A DNA stretch of 64,000 nucleotides from assembly GCA_013396995.1 (NCBI GenBank), contig VWZP01002415.1, forward strand, positions 1,210,069 to 1,274,068. Reading direction: 5' to 3'. A program made the position numbers and the translations under genes. This document shows positions 12,001 to 25,059 of this stretch, in pieces (positions within the stretch are counted from its first letter, which is position 1; each line of letters opens with the position of its first letter). The notes beneath the pieces were generated by a model. The model saw nothing but the letters and a program-made list of their open reading frames with translations. It was not told the DNA's origin and ran no database searches. This DNA is from Dicaeum eximium. Its lineage: Eukaryota > Chordata > Aves > Passeriformes > Dicaeidae.

Positions 12001-15000
12001 TTTCACGACTCAGAGTCAGTGCAGTCACATTTTTTGTCCTCTTTTTGGGAGGGGTTTATTCAACTTAAAGATTATATGCCTCTTATTGCACTTAAGCTTA
12101 CATGCTGTGGTTGCTTTGTTGTTTATTTATACTACTATCATTTTGTTTCTTGTTATTAGCTTTAATTTTTGTTTTCATCAAACTACAAAATTCCCCATTG
12201 AGTTTCAATATGTTTGCATAGCAAATCAATCCTCACATCCTTCCTGCATACCACATTTTCATTTTGCCAGTTTCTGTGTAAAGCCCTCCTCAGACCCACA
12301 AGTAAGTAGATGGTCAGTTAGATTTTCTTATGAACTCTATTTCATTATCTGGAGTGTCCATAAAGTTATTATTTTAAAAGCATGAATGTCAATAGATCTG
12401 TAAAAGGCATTTACCAAGCAGCTTCATTGCTGATAGGAAAGAAAGAACTCATTTTGAAAGTGCACTTGAGATCCATGCAGAGAGTGGGATAATTCTGTAG
12501 GTGTATGCTAGTACAGCAATATGATGAGAGCACTAGAAGATATTTCCTGCTGCATGCAGGACTAGTTTTCAATATTTTCTTCTAGTGTGTCTTTTCAAGA
12601 CCAAACCCAGTTGAGAAGCACTGGGATGTCTAACCAAAGTTACTCAATTAAGCATTGAGAAATATCCAGAGGACCAAATCGCAAAATAAATAGTTTTTTT
12701 ACAACATAGTATTACAGTGACATCTTTTTCAGCCCTACCTGTCTACTATGAATCATTATAGGGTGGTAACATGCAGTCTTATTTAGATATTTCATGTGGA
12801 AATTCTTTACAATGAAATATTTCTTCAATTCTTTACAATAAAAATGAAAGCATGCAAGGCTTGTTAGAACTCAGGCTTATTCACAGACTTGGAGTGTAGA
12901 CATTGCATGTTGAACCTTTTACTAAGAGTCATATCTTTTTTGTCTGAAATTAATCCTTCTAATAGATGAACTTCTACTATTATATGAGCTGCATTATAGC
13001 ATTTAAAGACAAAAAGACAGAGCTTTTTGAAAATAACTGTTTGGAGTTTACTAGTTTTGCCCCAGCTTCTCTTTAGCATACAGGAACTGCTCACACCTGA
13101 AATTCAAATGCAAGCCTCTGGGATGGGAGTCAACTGAAAGGGAAACAAATATATGCATAAATTTGCAAGGGATGTTTTATACGGTCCCACCTTTTTTCCT
13201 TAACTGTGGCATGACCTGAAGAAAGCTTTTTTTTGTCGGACATGTTTTGGGCAAGGAGCAATTTCCCTTAGTGTTTTACAAGCTCTGGTGCCACTGAGGT
13301 GGTACATAGAGTCTCAGTAAGTATTGAAAGCCCTCTTTAAAGTGGAAATATTCAAAGCGTGCAGGAGTCTCTAAGCATCTGTTCCAGGGACACATTAATG
13401 CATTTGAAAGGATATTAAAGCTTAGCACAGAGAAAAAAAAAAAAAGTCCTAGTGGCAAGATGTAAAACTGCTTAACAGAATTACATCCAGAACTTTGTGT
13501 ATTTGATCTGAAAAAAAAATAAATCATCTTACAGTTGCTCACATTAAAGCTGCATGTTGGTTTGGGAGCTTTTAGGATCTTGGACAGGTTTCATTTCTCT
13601 GGTTCACGTAAGCTCTTTCTGTATTTGTGCAACTGCTGAACCTCAGAGCATGATTTCTGGTGACCCCATGCACTGTTTGAGGATTTGCCTAATGTGCAAA
13701 TTTAAGACAATAATTATGTATAGTAAAAAATTATTATCCACCTTTACCCCAGTACTTGGTTGCTAATAGCGGTCATGGCTTGATTCAGAATCCTTCTCAG
13801 TTTAATGCTTCCAATTAACTTGCATGGTTTTGTGGCTGACTTGATGGCCCAGATAAAGCCTGGGCTCTTCTCAGAGAGATACTGAGCTTCATTTCTGGAC
13901 TATGGGATAAGGAAAGCCTTGAGCCATGGTTCAGCTCTAACTAGTGGTGGATTAGGAATGTCATTCAGACTTGGGTAACTCTATACTCTTTATAGGAGTC
14001 AGATTAAGATACAGAAAAGTGGAGCAGTGAGAGAGAGTGAAGGCATCTTGTGACAAATGCAGTAGCTTGAGACTTGCTCTGGGTCCAAGTGGTTGGTCTG
14101 CAAGAAGATGAAGGGCTGGCAAGCCCTGGAGGATGGAAGGCAGAGGCCATGAGTAGCATGTCCCTCTGTTGGCCACTGGTCTCTTGGTGACAGAGGCAGG
14201 CATGATATTGAAAGCTGTCCTCTGAGTTAAAGTTGACTTTGGTATGAAAATTAAAAAAAGAAAAGAAAAGAAAAAAAGATTATGAAAAACAGAACCTTGT
14301 ACAAAGAATATGCAAAGCAAAATTCCGTCCTTGGCCTTGTGTTGTCCTGAGCCTCATGATTTAGAGATAACAATGAAGACAGCGATTAGAGGACAGATAT
14401 ACTAAAAATACACCTAAGGTTTTTTTTTCCCTTAAGCCAAGGAAACACAGGTAGTTTGAAATGGCAATCTCTTGTACTACATGAAATAAATATTATAAAT
14501 GGAAAGGAAAGAGCAAACTGATTACCCTAATATTAAGAGCATCAAGAGGAATTTATAAATATCTTTGCGTGTTCAGCACCCAGTCCTGCACAGTGCATGT
14601 TAATTCTTGTCACAGAATTTGAAATTCATTTAATCAGAACAGAGCCTTTGAGACGTTTCACACCTGCAAGTGCATCAAGTGGCTAAATTTTACAGTCATT
14701 CTCCATATGACCTACATATCTCATTACAACACCATGTTCACTACAGGTGCTTCCTACAAGAACATTTGCATGAATAAAAACATGATTACTCTCATATATA
14801 GTGAATGAAAAATGTGCTGCGTATAGATGCAATATCTAACAAGGGTTGTCATTTGTATTATTCTTAATTTGGGGTAATATTTAATATCAATGGTTAAAGG
14901 ACACTTCAACATTTCCACTCTTACATATCCCTTTTTTTTAAAGGATGAGCTGATGGTATCTTATGTATCAGCAGAATACTTTCATTAAATAGGAAAAAAA

Positions 15001-17985
15001 GTCTTTCAAGAGAGGAAAACCAGTTTTAAAACCTCTTTTATTTTTTAGACAATGAAAAACTATATCTACCTAAATGCTTTGGAGTGTTAACTTTTTCTGA
15101 ATGCTTAATGTTGACTGCTTTAACGATGATTGTTCAGCACCCATATAAATGTTTTGGCACCAAGTAATATCTTGTTTGTTTGTGTGAATATAATCGGAAG
15201 GCTGCCACAACATCTAATAAAACTGTTTCCACTCAGAGTGGCATACAGACAGGAATAAAGGGCTGTTAAAACACATAGCATCCAAAAAGAAATTCACCAC
15301 AGCCAGTAATGAACATTCACATCCTTTATTCGACTTCTGATAAATTTGTAGTGCTTTTTATAGAAGTGTGATTCAATGCCTTTCATGTAGATTGTAGTAT
15401 ATAGAAATATTTCACAATGAAATGTACTATAACTGGTCTTACTGCTGATACATCTTCCTTAAAAATATTCCAAAAAATAACTCAGAAGAGAGTAGATCAG
15501 ATCAAAGTGTTGAGATCTGTGTATATATGCACCTCAGGACTTCAACAGTTTCAGATCTTCTGAGCTTTTAGTGAAGAAAACTAGTGCTATCTCCAAGGTC
15601 ACCAGTGTCATTTCTAGGGCTAATCAGCAAGGTTTTAATGAAAAACTTTTATCCTCCTAGTGGCTCAGGTTCAAGTCAATCCAACCTCTCCATGTAAGCA
15701 TTTTGCTAGTGATGCAAGACTCCACCCAAATAAATCTGAAGTGAGACAACAAGGCATAGATGGCAACGAGGATCTTGTTTTTTTCACAGCAAGCGATTTT
15801 ATACACACGTATCTGCATGTAAGTGCATCTTCATTTAGATATGTGCACATATATCTATATATAAAACAAAATTATATCCTTCTTACGTGTGTTAATATTT
15901 AAGATGTTTTCACAGTAAATGGAAGCAACAGTGGCTATTAGTTATTCAGCAATTGAGATTAATGCAGTGTTTTTCTACATTTGGAATACAGAAGAAGTAT
16001 CATAATTAGATAGCTGGGAGATTCAGGAATCTCCAGAATGTAGACTAACTACTTGGTGTAGTATACAGAAATTGGATGTAATTGTACATATAAATGCTTA
16101 TCTGTTTTCTTTCCAGTAAGGCAAAGACACTGCAGTCCCCAAAAGGCAGGGTTTTTTTTCCTGGTATGTTCAACTATTTTTAGCATTCCTCAGCGGTGCA
16201 CCAAAAAAGAGAATTATTTTATCTCTGTGGGGGCCTGTGAATTTCATGCAATGTGGGCTTCTGTGAACAGAGTTCAAAATGTATTAGAAAAAACAGGTTA
16301 ATTTTTACAGTAAGAGGTTCAAATGTTGAACTGCTCTACTGTGGCAGTGTGAAGCATCCCACAGATAACGGTGGGGGTCCGAATTCCTAAGAGCTATACA
16401 GAATATAATACTATTTACTGTTTTTAATTGTGGGCAAGAACTCTATTCATTTTTTGGAATTTGTAGTTCCCCTTAAAGTAGAAATAGGGTAATACTTCAA
16501 AATCTGCTTAACATATTTAATATCCTTAATTTGATGTTTTTACTTTCAGATTTGTTTGTATTCAAAATAGCTGTAATTGGCAGCTGAAGTTGAATCATAG
16601 CATCTGGGTTCTAGTCTATTCATGACATCAGTATATTTTTACTGCTTGTAAACATGCCCTCAGATCATCACAAAATGTCACAGAATTTGAATAACTAGAA
16701 AAAGCAGAGAGAACTTATGCTGCCATTGGTCCAAACACTACACACAATGTGTACTGATGGGTATTGAGTTAGAGAAAAACTGGCCAGGAGGAAAGGCAAG
16801 AGCAGGACTCACAATGCTCTTCCTCATCTTCCACCTTCAGTCTGAAATTCAGACTAAGAGGAAAAGAAAAAAAGACTTTGCAGTTACAACTGGTATGTAA
16901 ACTGAGAAGGAAAAAGAGCATTTTAGTCTCAGAAAAGGGACTCTCTGCTGCCTTCAAAGGATTTTACTGAATACTGCAGGTTTACTACAAGCTTCTCTCA
17001 CCTGAATGACATTTAATCCTGTGAGAGTCATACCCTGGGGACTGAAAGATACTATTCCTATAGTGCAGACCAATAAACTTATTGTTTTGGGGCTGTAGGC
17101 ACTTTTACCCCCAGTATCCTTTTTTAATTTATGAAGAACATTTGCATTGTAAACCTTGAGGCAAATATACACATATATTCAGACCTACACGTGTACTAAG
17201 CAGAAGTCCTGGCTGGCAATTTAAAGGGGAGCCAGGAAAGCCAGTAACCCCACAGGTCATGGAGTAAAAATATCCACATAAAACCATTACCATTTTCCAT
17301 TTCCATTTCTTACCCAGGATAAATGCTATCATGCTGAAGGGAATCTGTTCCTATGACCTGGGCTTTTGATTGTACTCCCTCTCTAATTATTTGTGGAAAA
17401 GGTGCTCACTAGGAAAGGTAGTCAATGATTAATTTTATGTGTAGTTTCCTTAATTCAATAAAAATCTGGTTAAGTTCTCCCTAAAGGAGTATTTTAAAAA
17501 ATATTTGTAAAAAAAAGCATCTTTTGGACTTGGAACTCACCATCATTTTCACAAAATCATCAGGAGCTGTTAATATATTGATGAACATGTGGTGACAACA
17601 TTAGCTATAAAATCCCTTTGCGATTTGCTGGGAAAAAGGAGATCTCCAGATTCAAGTAAAACTTATTGCTTTGCTAGCCCAGCATGAGGAATTCCTGATT
17701 CCCCACTTGTCTGCTGTGTTTAAATATTATAACTCAAATATGCTTACATAAAAGCTTATTGATTGGAAGAATCACTTGCTTTTTGTGCATTAGTTAATCA
17801 GGCTGCTGTTTTGAAATCTGTCCAGGAACCCACAGTGGAACCTTTCCTAATCCATCTGTTTAAGTCTCAAATGGTTTCACTGCTCCAGTCACTTACCAGC
17901 ACTGCTGGAATGTTAGTGCTTTATGATTAAAGGATATTGTTGTTCTTTTCATCCATCATCCTGGAGTTTGCTATTAATAATACAG
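9039..17985. other. Noncoding AT-rich DNA, no gene seen
   Basis: About 9 kb without a supportable gene. The longest open frame (plus strand, 11954-12385, 143 codons) is rich in F, H, I and L, has no family resemblance and no splice context, and is read as chance. Low-complexity tracts include a poly(T) run near 10314-10330, a G/T-rich patch near 9223-9270 and an A/G-rich patch near 14250-14279. A 13-base unit AATTCTTTACAAT is repeated near 12799 and 12828. Confidence 0.65.
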
Positions 17986-18138
<153 letters not shown>

Positions 18139-18686
18139 GCTGGTTCCTTAAAAAGCTGCTTAGATTTTCTGTTCTTCTCTGCTTTTCCTTATTCAGATCA
18201 GTCATTTACTGCAACGAAGGCAAATGGACAAAAAAATAAATTGCATCAGTTCTTTCTGGAAAATATTCACTACCTTGCAGCATTTGAAAAAATGAATGGG
18301 AAAAGACAAAAGAAAATTAAGCTAAATGTGAGAGAGGAAAAGATGGAATTGTAATTGGAGATATCAAACTATACAGAACTCTCTGTGACTGCAGACACAT
18401 ATATGAATTATTGCTTCCTACTCATAGTAATGCCTAAATGCATTTTTTCAGCATGTGCTTTTGATTAAATTTTATTATTGGGAACAATCTGAGATTTATT
18501 TTCTATTCAGGTGGGTGAAAAAAGAGCCCACTGTACTTCTCTAAAATAGCTAAGCTGTATTTGGATATAACTGTTGATCAGTGACATTTCAAATAAAATG
18601 AGGACCCTGCTTGGTTTTTCTGTCTCCAAAGGAAACAGGACTTAAATTAAGAAAACAATAAGGATTTTATTTTTTTTCCTTTATAG

Positions 18687-18931
18687 GTGGATAAGAGTCA
18701 TGGATATGAAAGGAGACATTAACCAGGCTGTTGTGAAAGATCTGATACCAGCTTTGGTCAAAGGGGATGAGTGTCATCCTGAGAGTGCTGCTCTCTGGGA
18801 CAGGGAACCGATGGAGCGAAGCCCTGAGAACGCGCCGCGACGCTTCATATTCAATCCGCAGACCTATAAAGAGATGAAAAATGAGCCTTGTCCAAAGCTC
18901 TTACCTCAGCACCCAGTGGCAAAAATAAAAT
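18687..18931 (+). CDS. Probable internal coding exon of an unrecognised gene
   Basis: A 245-bp exon is supported by a strong acceptor (a T-rich tract ending TTATAG at 18681-18686) and a strong donor (GTGAGC at 18932). The open frame crosses it as one base, 81 codons and one base, so it enters in phase 2 and leaves in phase 1. The peptide is soluble-looking, with no membrane segment or signal peptide. It is rich in charged residues and proline in its second half, and includes the stretches AALWDREPMERSPEN and FIFNPQTYKEMKNEP. CpG dinucleotides cluster at 18807-18859, which is unusual in this CpG-poor region and suggests selection on codons. The ATG at 18700 has a good Kozak context (G at -3 and G at +4), so this could also be a first coding exon. 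Without the donor, the frame would stop just after 18954. I cannot name the gene. An exon of a cilium or sperm protein is only a guess from composition. A decayed pseudogene exon is less likely because frame and splice sites are both intact. Confidence 0.68.
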
Positions 18932-20877
18932 GTGAGCTTGGAACCAGGTCTCTTTGAAGCTGATTTTTTCCAATTTTTTTTTTTTTAAACACTCCAACAG
19001 GCCTCTGGTGGTTACAGGTATTGATCGTCAGCAAGTAATCTGTTCAGGTTTGGGGGCATGCCAGACCCAATCCTGGAGTACGTTCCTTCCTCTCCAAGGA
19101 CATGTTGAGCTTTTCACTGTCCACACTGGCATGCTTGTCAGCTGTCTGGCTTCTTTGTCTTTACTGCTTTCCTGGTTTGTGGAAAGCACATAACTAAACC
19201 TCCCTTATACAAATATTATACATTACTACTCTAGAATTTTCTGCCAGTGCTGAAGGTTTTTTTACCCCATTTTTTAACCCTCATTTTTCTTCTGTAATCA
19301 TTATTTGATTCCCTCTGGCTGCCTGCTACTTATTTGTAGTAGTACCATTCATCCATTGAGACTTTTCCATCTGTCACACAGTTTTGCTTTCTCTCCCCAG
19401 AAGCTTTCTTCTCCTACTGTGCCATGCTTGATTTTTTGGGTGTAGTTGCATGTTTGTATGCTCTTTTTAGTATTTTAAAAAATGCTTCGGTATGCAGAAC
19501 AAATACAACAAGAAGAGAAAAAAAACCCAAACAGCAAAGAGCAGCTCAAATCCAACACTGTGCACAGAAACAGGATGAGGAGTCTGAGATTCCTGGTGAA
19601 TTAAGGAATAAACACATATAGCCAGGGCAGAACTAGTGGCCAGATTTGCTCTCTCTGAATTGTTTTCATTGCCTTCAAAATCTTGCCAGTTTTGTGCTAG
19701 ATAAATAGGTGATGTCAGGAAATGTTGCATTCCCTCTGCTGTACTGAGTCCCTTTGGTGTATTGATTATAAAGACTATCTGAGGAAAATCAAACATACTG
19801 AGGTACAACACTGTGATTACTTCAAGAAAAAAATGTTTTAAAGTGTCAAACAGTCCCTTACTAAAAAAAGATCGTGGTCATATACTACCTTTAAAATTAA
19901 ATGAGCAATTTTTGTTTGCAGAGGTTAGATATCAAAGAAATGCAGCACTTTTTAGTGTTTCCCAGGTGAAATGCTAAAGCCAGCAGCATAACCCCTCAGA
20001 ATGATTGTTTTTTCTCTGTATATCTTGAACCCCTATTAAAGGAAATATTAGTTTTTGATGTGAGCAAGAATAGGAAATTTAACAGCAGCTCTACAGATCA
20101 CTTGTGAAGGAATCAAAGCTCAAATCTCTAGTCTTGGAGAACTCACAAAATTATCTGCTTCCGATAATACATTTTGAATATTTCTTTATTAATTTTCTCT
20201 TCTTTTCCTCTTATACATCTTATTGTATCTTCTTATATTCTTGTTTCAAAAGTTTCTTCAAGTCTATCATTATTATTAGGATTAGTGAAAAGGTATGTGT
20301 AGTGTTTTCAAAAATCTTTTTTTCAGTAGAAATGCTTCCATTGTTTATAAAATTTCTTCTCTGGCTGTATAGAAAGTACTGGTAGTCTCCAAGCAAACAC
20401 AAAAGCTGTGAATGTTTGAATGGCAATCCCCAGAAAGTTTCCTTTGCTACCAGCTACTTCACTGCACAGTTCTGAGAACAAAGTGGGTGGAAAAAAAATT
20501 GGAATCTTCAATATGTACTTGTATGGGAAAATGTCTGAAAATGTAGGTATTTTTTTTAAAATCCTATTTATTAAGTGTCATCACGTGAAAGTAAGGGTCA
20601 TTCAGACCCATCTTTTACTTTACCTGAACCTTAAGGTGCTTTGCAGAGGAAAATAAATGGTTCCTTTTCTGGAATAAGTAATGAAAATAAAATTTAAGAA
20701 AATGAGTGAGAAGGCAAAAGGGAAAGGAATGTGAGAGAGACAAAAAGCTCCTGCAGTCCCTCCTGATCATTCAAAACTTTTCTATGTTTCTTCTCAAGAA
20801 TAAATGATTAAAAAACAATAAGGGTGAAAGTGTTTACATTTGTGTGTATAATCACAAAATTGATTCTCCCACTGTAT
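18932..20877. other. Presumed intron following the exon
   Basis: If the exon at 18687 is real this is the start of its downstream intron. Nothing else is supported here. The open frames are F- and I-rich and look like chance. A poly(T) tract lies near 18974-18986. Confidence 0.5.
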
Positions 20878-20913
20878 CCCACTGATGATCCCACTGATGA
20901 TCCCACTGATGAT
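20878..20913. repeat. Three exact copies of a 12-bp tandem repeat
   Basis: The unit CCCACTGATGAT occurs three times in perfect tandem (20878-20889, 20890-20901, 20902-20913) and is followed by one more C. Perfect identity suggests a recent slippage expansion. Confidence 0.95.
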
Positions 20914-21049
20914 CAATGTACACTTACATAATTTACATCATTCAAGTCTGTCCTGCCTACTCTGGAAGTCCCTCAGTGGGTGAAATTTCACTGCTGCACA
21001 GGAACCCTAGTCCAGTGCTTTATAAAGATCACTTTTTCTTTTCTTTTTC

Positions 21050-21104
21050 TTTCAGAAACTTTTTTGGTTGGTTTTTTTTTTTTTTCTGGTTGGTTGGTTT
21101 TTAC
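21050..21104. repeat. T/G-rich low-complexity tract
   Basis: A T-rich run is interrupted by repeated GGTTGG units. No flanking direct repeat was found, so it is not clearly the tail of an inserted element. Confidence 0.7.
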
Positions 21105-21574
21105 CCAGAGCGGATTAAGCAAATATATAATTATCTTCTACGCTGTAGTCATTGTCCAAGTGCCTCCTTCCATTTTCTTTGGTTTAAGATTAAACAGGTG
21201 AAGTTCCTTTGGGCTTTCCTCACAGGCCTGATGATTTACCTTTGACTCCAGCTGATCTACTTCTTTCCAATCTGGGGACTCAGAGGAACGTGCAAACCTT
21301 CATATGACACTTCATGGGCTGCACAGATTATTTCATCTGCCTTGCAGAGGTTGGTAGGTTTTTTTTATGTAGCCTCATCACATTCTTTGACTCTTTTTTG
21401 AGGTTAATGAATTTCTATTCATTTGTTTGTGTATACTGCAAAATTAAGTACGTTTGGGTGGCAGTATGATGAAAGAAGTAGGGCAGGGACCTCACAGCCA
21501 TGAAACCCAAAACCAACTGAGTGGCTGGATGTGGTAAACCAAACAAATGGCCTGCATGGTTTTCTGAGTTGGTT

Positions 21575-21652
21575 TTTGGTGGTCCTGTGAGGAGCAGGGG
21601 GTTGGATTCTATGATTCTTGTGGGTCTCTACCAAGATATTCCATTCTGTTCT
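21575..21652 (+). repeat. CR1 LINE, 3' tail fragment
   Basis: This carries the diagnostic CR1 ending: GGTGGTCCTGTGAGGAGCAG, then GGGGTTGGATTCTATGATTC, a 'gtgggtctct.ccaa' block, and a final tail unit around CCATTCTG. Part of the preceding 100 bp (about 21470-21574) may be a further decayed part of the same element, but I cannot align it with confidence. No coding capacity remains. Confidence 0.85.
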
Positions 21653-21879
21653 GCGGACACATGAGGGGATGCGAACACCAGTGGGAATCTTTACATGTGT
21701 AGGAACACATTCTCATAACCTCATAGAGCCAGGAGCTTGATGTCACAGCCTTGCTGTTGGCCCTGTTCTAAAAGTGTTTTATTACCATACATGTAAACTT
21801 AATGAAATAGAGAGGACAAAGAAGTAGATGCACTGGGCTTCTATAGTCTTGGCAAGAATAGAAAATAAAAACAATTAAT

Positions 21880-22255
21880 ACTGAACCTAAATTGATGAAC
21901 AATTTTTAGGTTTTTTTTGGTTGTTTTTTTTTTTTTAAATACAACGTTTAACAATACTAAATCTACACCAATGTTGAAAAGTGACCCAAGTAATGAAAGT
22001 AGTCTTCAGGGAGAAGTCTGGACACAAGAAGGACTGTATGTATTTTCAAGTGTATGATCAAGTAGGCTGTTTTTAATGTGAGGCAGTTATTTCTAAGTCA
22101 CTATTTTTCAGTAGGATTGTGTACAATCGTTTGTGTACAGCACTAATCTGAAAATTTAGTTCTGTCTTTGTGGCCAATACTTTTTGTCTTTTTCTTTTAC
22201 AATGAACAGGAGTGGCTCTACCCATTAACTGAACCTAAATTGATGAACAATTTTT
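21880..22255 (-). mobile_element. Retroposed insert with 28-bp target site duplications and A-rich tail
   Basis: An identical 28-bp sequence (starting ACTGAACCTAAATTG and ending ACAATTTTT) occurs at 21880-21907 and at 22228-22255. Between them are 320 bp whose plus-strand left end (21908-21936) is a T-rich run. On the minus strand the order is therefore: duplication, about 290-bp body, A-rich tail (14 As, CAACC, 8 As), duplication beginning with As. That is the layout produced by target-primed reverse transcription, with an A-starting duplication at the tail junction. The body has no long open frame and I do not recognise it. No AATAAA lies just before the tail. It may be a truncated processed pseudogene, a copy of a noncoding RNA, or an unknown SINE. 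A simple segmental duplication of 28 bp around unrelated DNA is the alternative, but it would not explain the tail. Confidence 0.7.
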
Positions 22256-25023
22256 TTTTTTTCTTTTTAAAGCTACTGCTTTTTTTCCCCCTTCCTTCCT
22301 GCTTCATGCCATCACTTTAAGATTTCAGAGCCATAGACCAGAGTGCTTGTGTTAAATGAATATATTTGACAGGAGTTAAGTCTTTTGGGCATTGCAATAG
22401 GTTTTCCTCATCTTGGCATGTGAAGACTGAGAGTGTTCTTTGACACCAGCAGCAGAGGATGTGAGCACAGCAACTTTCAGGGCATCAGAAGTGTCAGCAT
22501 AAGGAAAAATCAGCAAAAGTAGACAGTGTTGAGGTAATTTTCCCACACCATGCCATGGATTTAGCCAACTGGTGCTCCTGTGAATTCTGGGCTGACAGAG
22601 TTTTCTTCTTTGTTGCTAAATATCACATAAAGTGTTCTGTCAGCATCAAGACTTGTTCACTCCCCTTATGTAGCAAAATAAAAATATAATCCTCATGCCC
22701 GTGTTTGAAATTTGAGCATAAGTTAAAGAAGAAAAAAAAATAAACCTTTCCAACAGGCCAAAACTGCATTTTGGAGGTTCGTTTTTCAGAACATCATGTA
22801 GTCAATGCTGTCGAGAAGAGCTGAAGGCGAAAGATATGTAGGGTACAAGTACTAAAAATTGAAAATCTTACTCCCATTAAAATGCATGGGATTTCTGCCA
22901 GTTGCCATAGACATCAGTCGCAGCAACATCCTCCTATTTTTTTCTGTTTTTACTTTCTGCTTTCCTCACCTTTTTATTTATTTTTGAATTATTTATTTTT
23001 AAATCCTAAAACACATATTACTGGAATGGTTTCCAGGCTGTATATCAGAGATTAACTAATGTTATTAGGATTAAAATTATTAAGTTATGTTCCAAATTCC
23101 ATAGCGATGATTAGAACCTATGGTCAGGAGGAATTATAGTTACAGGTTAGAGACATCTGATCTCAGGAGTACTGATAAATATGGTTCTTGGTCTGAGTTT
23201 TGCTGCACCCAGCTGGGATTTAGCTAAGGTACTTTAGGGCAAAAGTGAAAGGCTGGGCTCTCTTTCTGTGGCACAAACATCAGATGAGAAAGTGAAAGCT
23301 CTAATCACCAGAGAGCTTTCAATTTTAGCATGGTTTTGAAAAAGAAAATTTCTGCACCTGAAGAGTTTTGCACATATGCGTTACTGAAAAAGTATGACTG
23401 CACATTTGTTTGCACAGTATCGTTTCTTCTCTTTTTCTTCTTCTGTTTTAAATTTCTAACCTCTTCAGCAGTGCTATTTTGCATGTAATCTAATATCATT
23501 GCTCTAATATGTGCCATGACCTTGAAATTAAGTAATCCACTGCAAAAAAGGGCTGCAAAAGTTGGTCTTTGAAGGAATTTCCTCTCTCTTTCAATGTCCC
23601 ACAAATGTCTCCAAGTCAGAATTACTGCTGCTTCTTTTCCTGCTTCAGCAGCTGAGATGCTTAGAGAGGTTGTCCTGCATCATCCATCCCAGCCACTGCC
23701 TGTGGGACAGAATGATGCCCAGAAGTTTCCTTTCTGTCAGGGTTTGTCACTGCCACTTGCCAAGAGCAAAATGTGTGTTCTAGGCTTCGGAATCCAGATA
23801 TTGGCAATAACCTGGCAGTCTTCCTTGGGAACTTCTGAGTGGCTATTTCTATAAATAAATCTCCATTTCTTTAGGACTTTACTCAGGAAAAGTATTGACT
23901 GAAAATTGTCAAGAAACACAAAGACCTTGACTGTACTCAAATCAGTAAGGGTTCAGAGTTGGGAATAACTTTATCCAGTATGGAAAGAACTCTCTTAGTG
24001 TATTTTTCTCAGCTGTCTGACAATTGCCTAGATATCAATCTTTGACACTTGTATTTATCAAAATGAAGAATGTCCTCCTATAACAAAAGAGGGATCCTGA
24101 GTTTCCCATTTCACTCCTCTTTCTGTCAGTGCTGTTCTGCAACTCTCATATAAATGGATTCATTTAAAGTCAATGTGTTACATAGGTTCTTTCCCTTTAG
24201 GTGTTAGTATTTCGATGTTAAAAAAAAAGCTTAAAAATATCTTATTGTCCTTTTGACCTCTAATAAAAATGTCATGATTTTTCTCAGTGTTTTTGGTTAA
24301 AAACATGAAGTCAAGTGGATTTATTGTGTGAATTGATTAAGAAAAAACAAGAAACGTAGATAATGTATTCCTGAAAACCTAATTTCCTAAAAGTACAATA
24401 TTTTTCTATACTTCATAAATATTACACAGGATCAGCCCCTGAAAGTAAATAAAATGTAATTACTATTGATGCTTTATATGATGTTCAGCATCTTTAAATG
24501 ATAATCCAGGATTAAATCTTTGTATAAACTAAAGTAGTCTGAGTAATTTCACCTTAATTAGTGTGCCTTTTGTTTGTGTAACAAACTATGCTGATTTTTT
24601 AAAAGCAAGTGAAATACATGGAGTAAAACATGCTGCAAGCACACAAGTTTAAGGATAATTAACACAGCCCTTATGGTGCTTCTCAGTGGTGTTTTTTGTT
24701 TGTTTTGGTTGGGTTTTTTTTGTTTTTTGGGTTTTTTTTTTTTTGTGGTAAAGTCTGCAGAGAAGACTGCACAGGTCAGTTTGGAAGGGTGGGTTACTGT
24801 AGAATGTGTGGAAAACCACAAACCATGTTGCGGTCTTTGTCATGGCAAAGTGTTGGTACCACTTCTGGCAAAATAAAAGGATGCCTTAAGCTTCTCTGCT
24901 TGCAGTGTAATCAGTTTTGAGCCAGGATTTTCAGTTTAGGGCAAGAAATTACTCAACCATGTCGCCCTCCAAGCTTCATCCCCATCCCCCTCCTGCCCCC
25001 CTCTCCCCGCTTTTTTCCTTTTT
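22256..25023. other. Noncoding DNA, no gene seen
   Basis: No exon or recognisable repeat is supported. A poly(T)/G-interrupted run lies at about 24690-24745. Overlapping frames of 60-100 codons on both strands near 23300-23940 and 24558-24920 look like chance or low-complexity translations. Confidence 0.65.
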
Positions 25024-25059
25024 NNNNNNNNNNNNNNNNNNNNNNNNNNNNNNNNNNNN
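25024..25059. other. Assembly gap (36 Ns)
   Basis: A run of 36 Ns flanked on both sides by T homopolymer, following a C-rich patch. The gap most likely reflects a long poly(T) or pyrimidine tract that was not resolved. Confidence 0.98.

Noticed and set aside
11954..12385. 143-codon plus-strand frame, hydrophobic in the middle
   Set aside because: AT-rich chance frame, no family resemblance, no splice or promoter context, and no second conserved feature.
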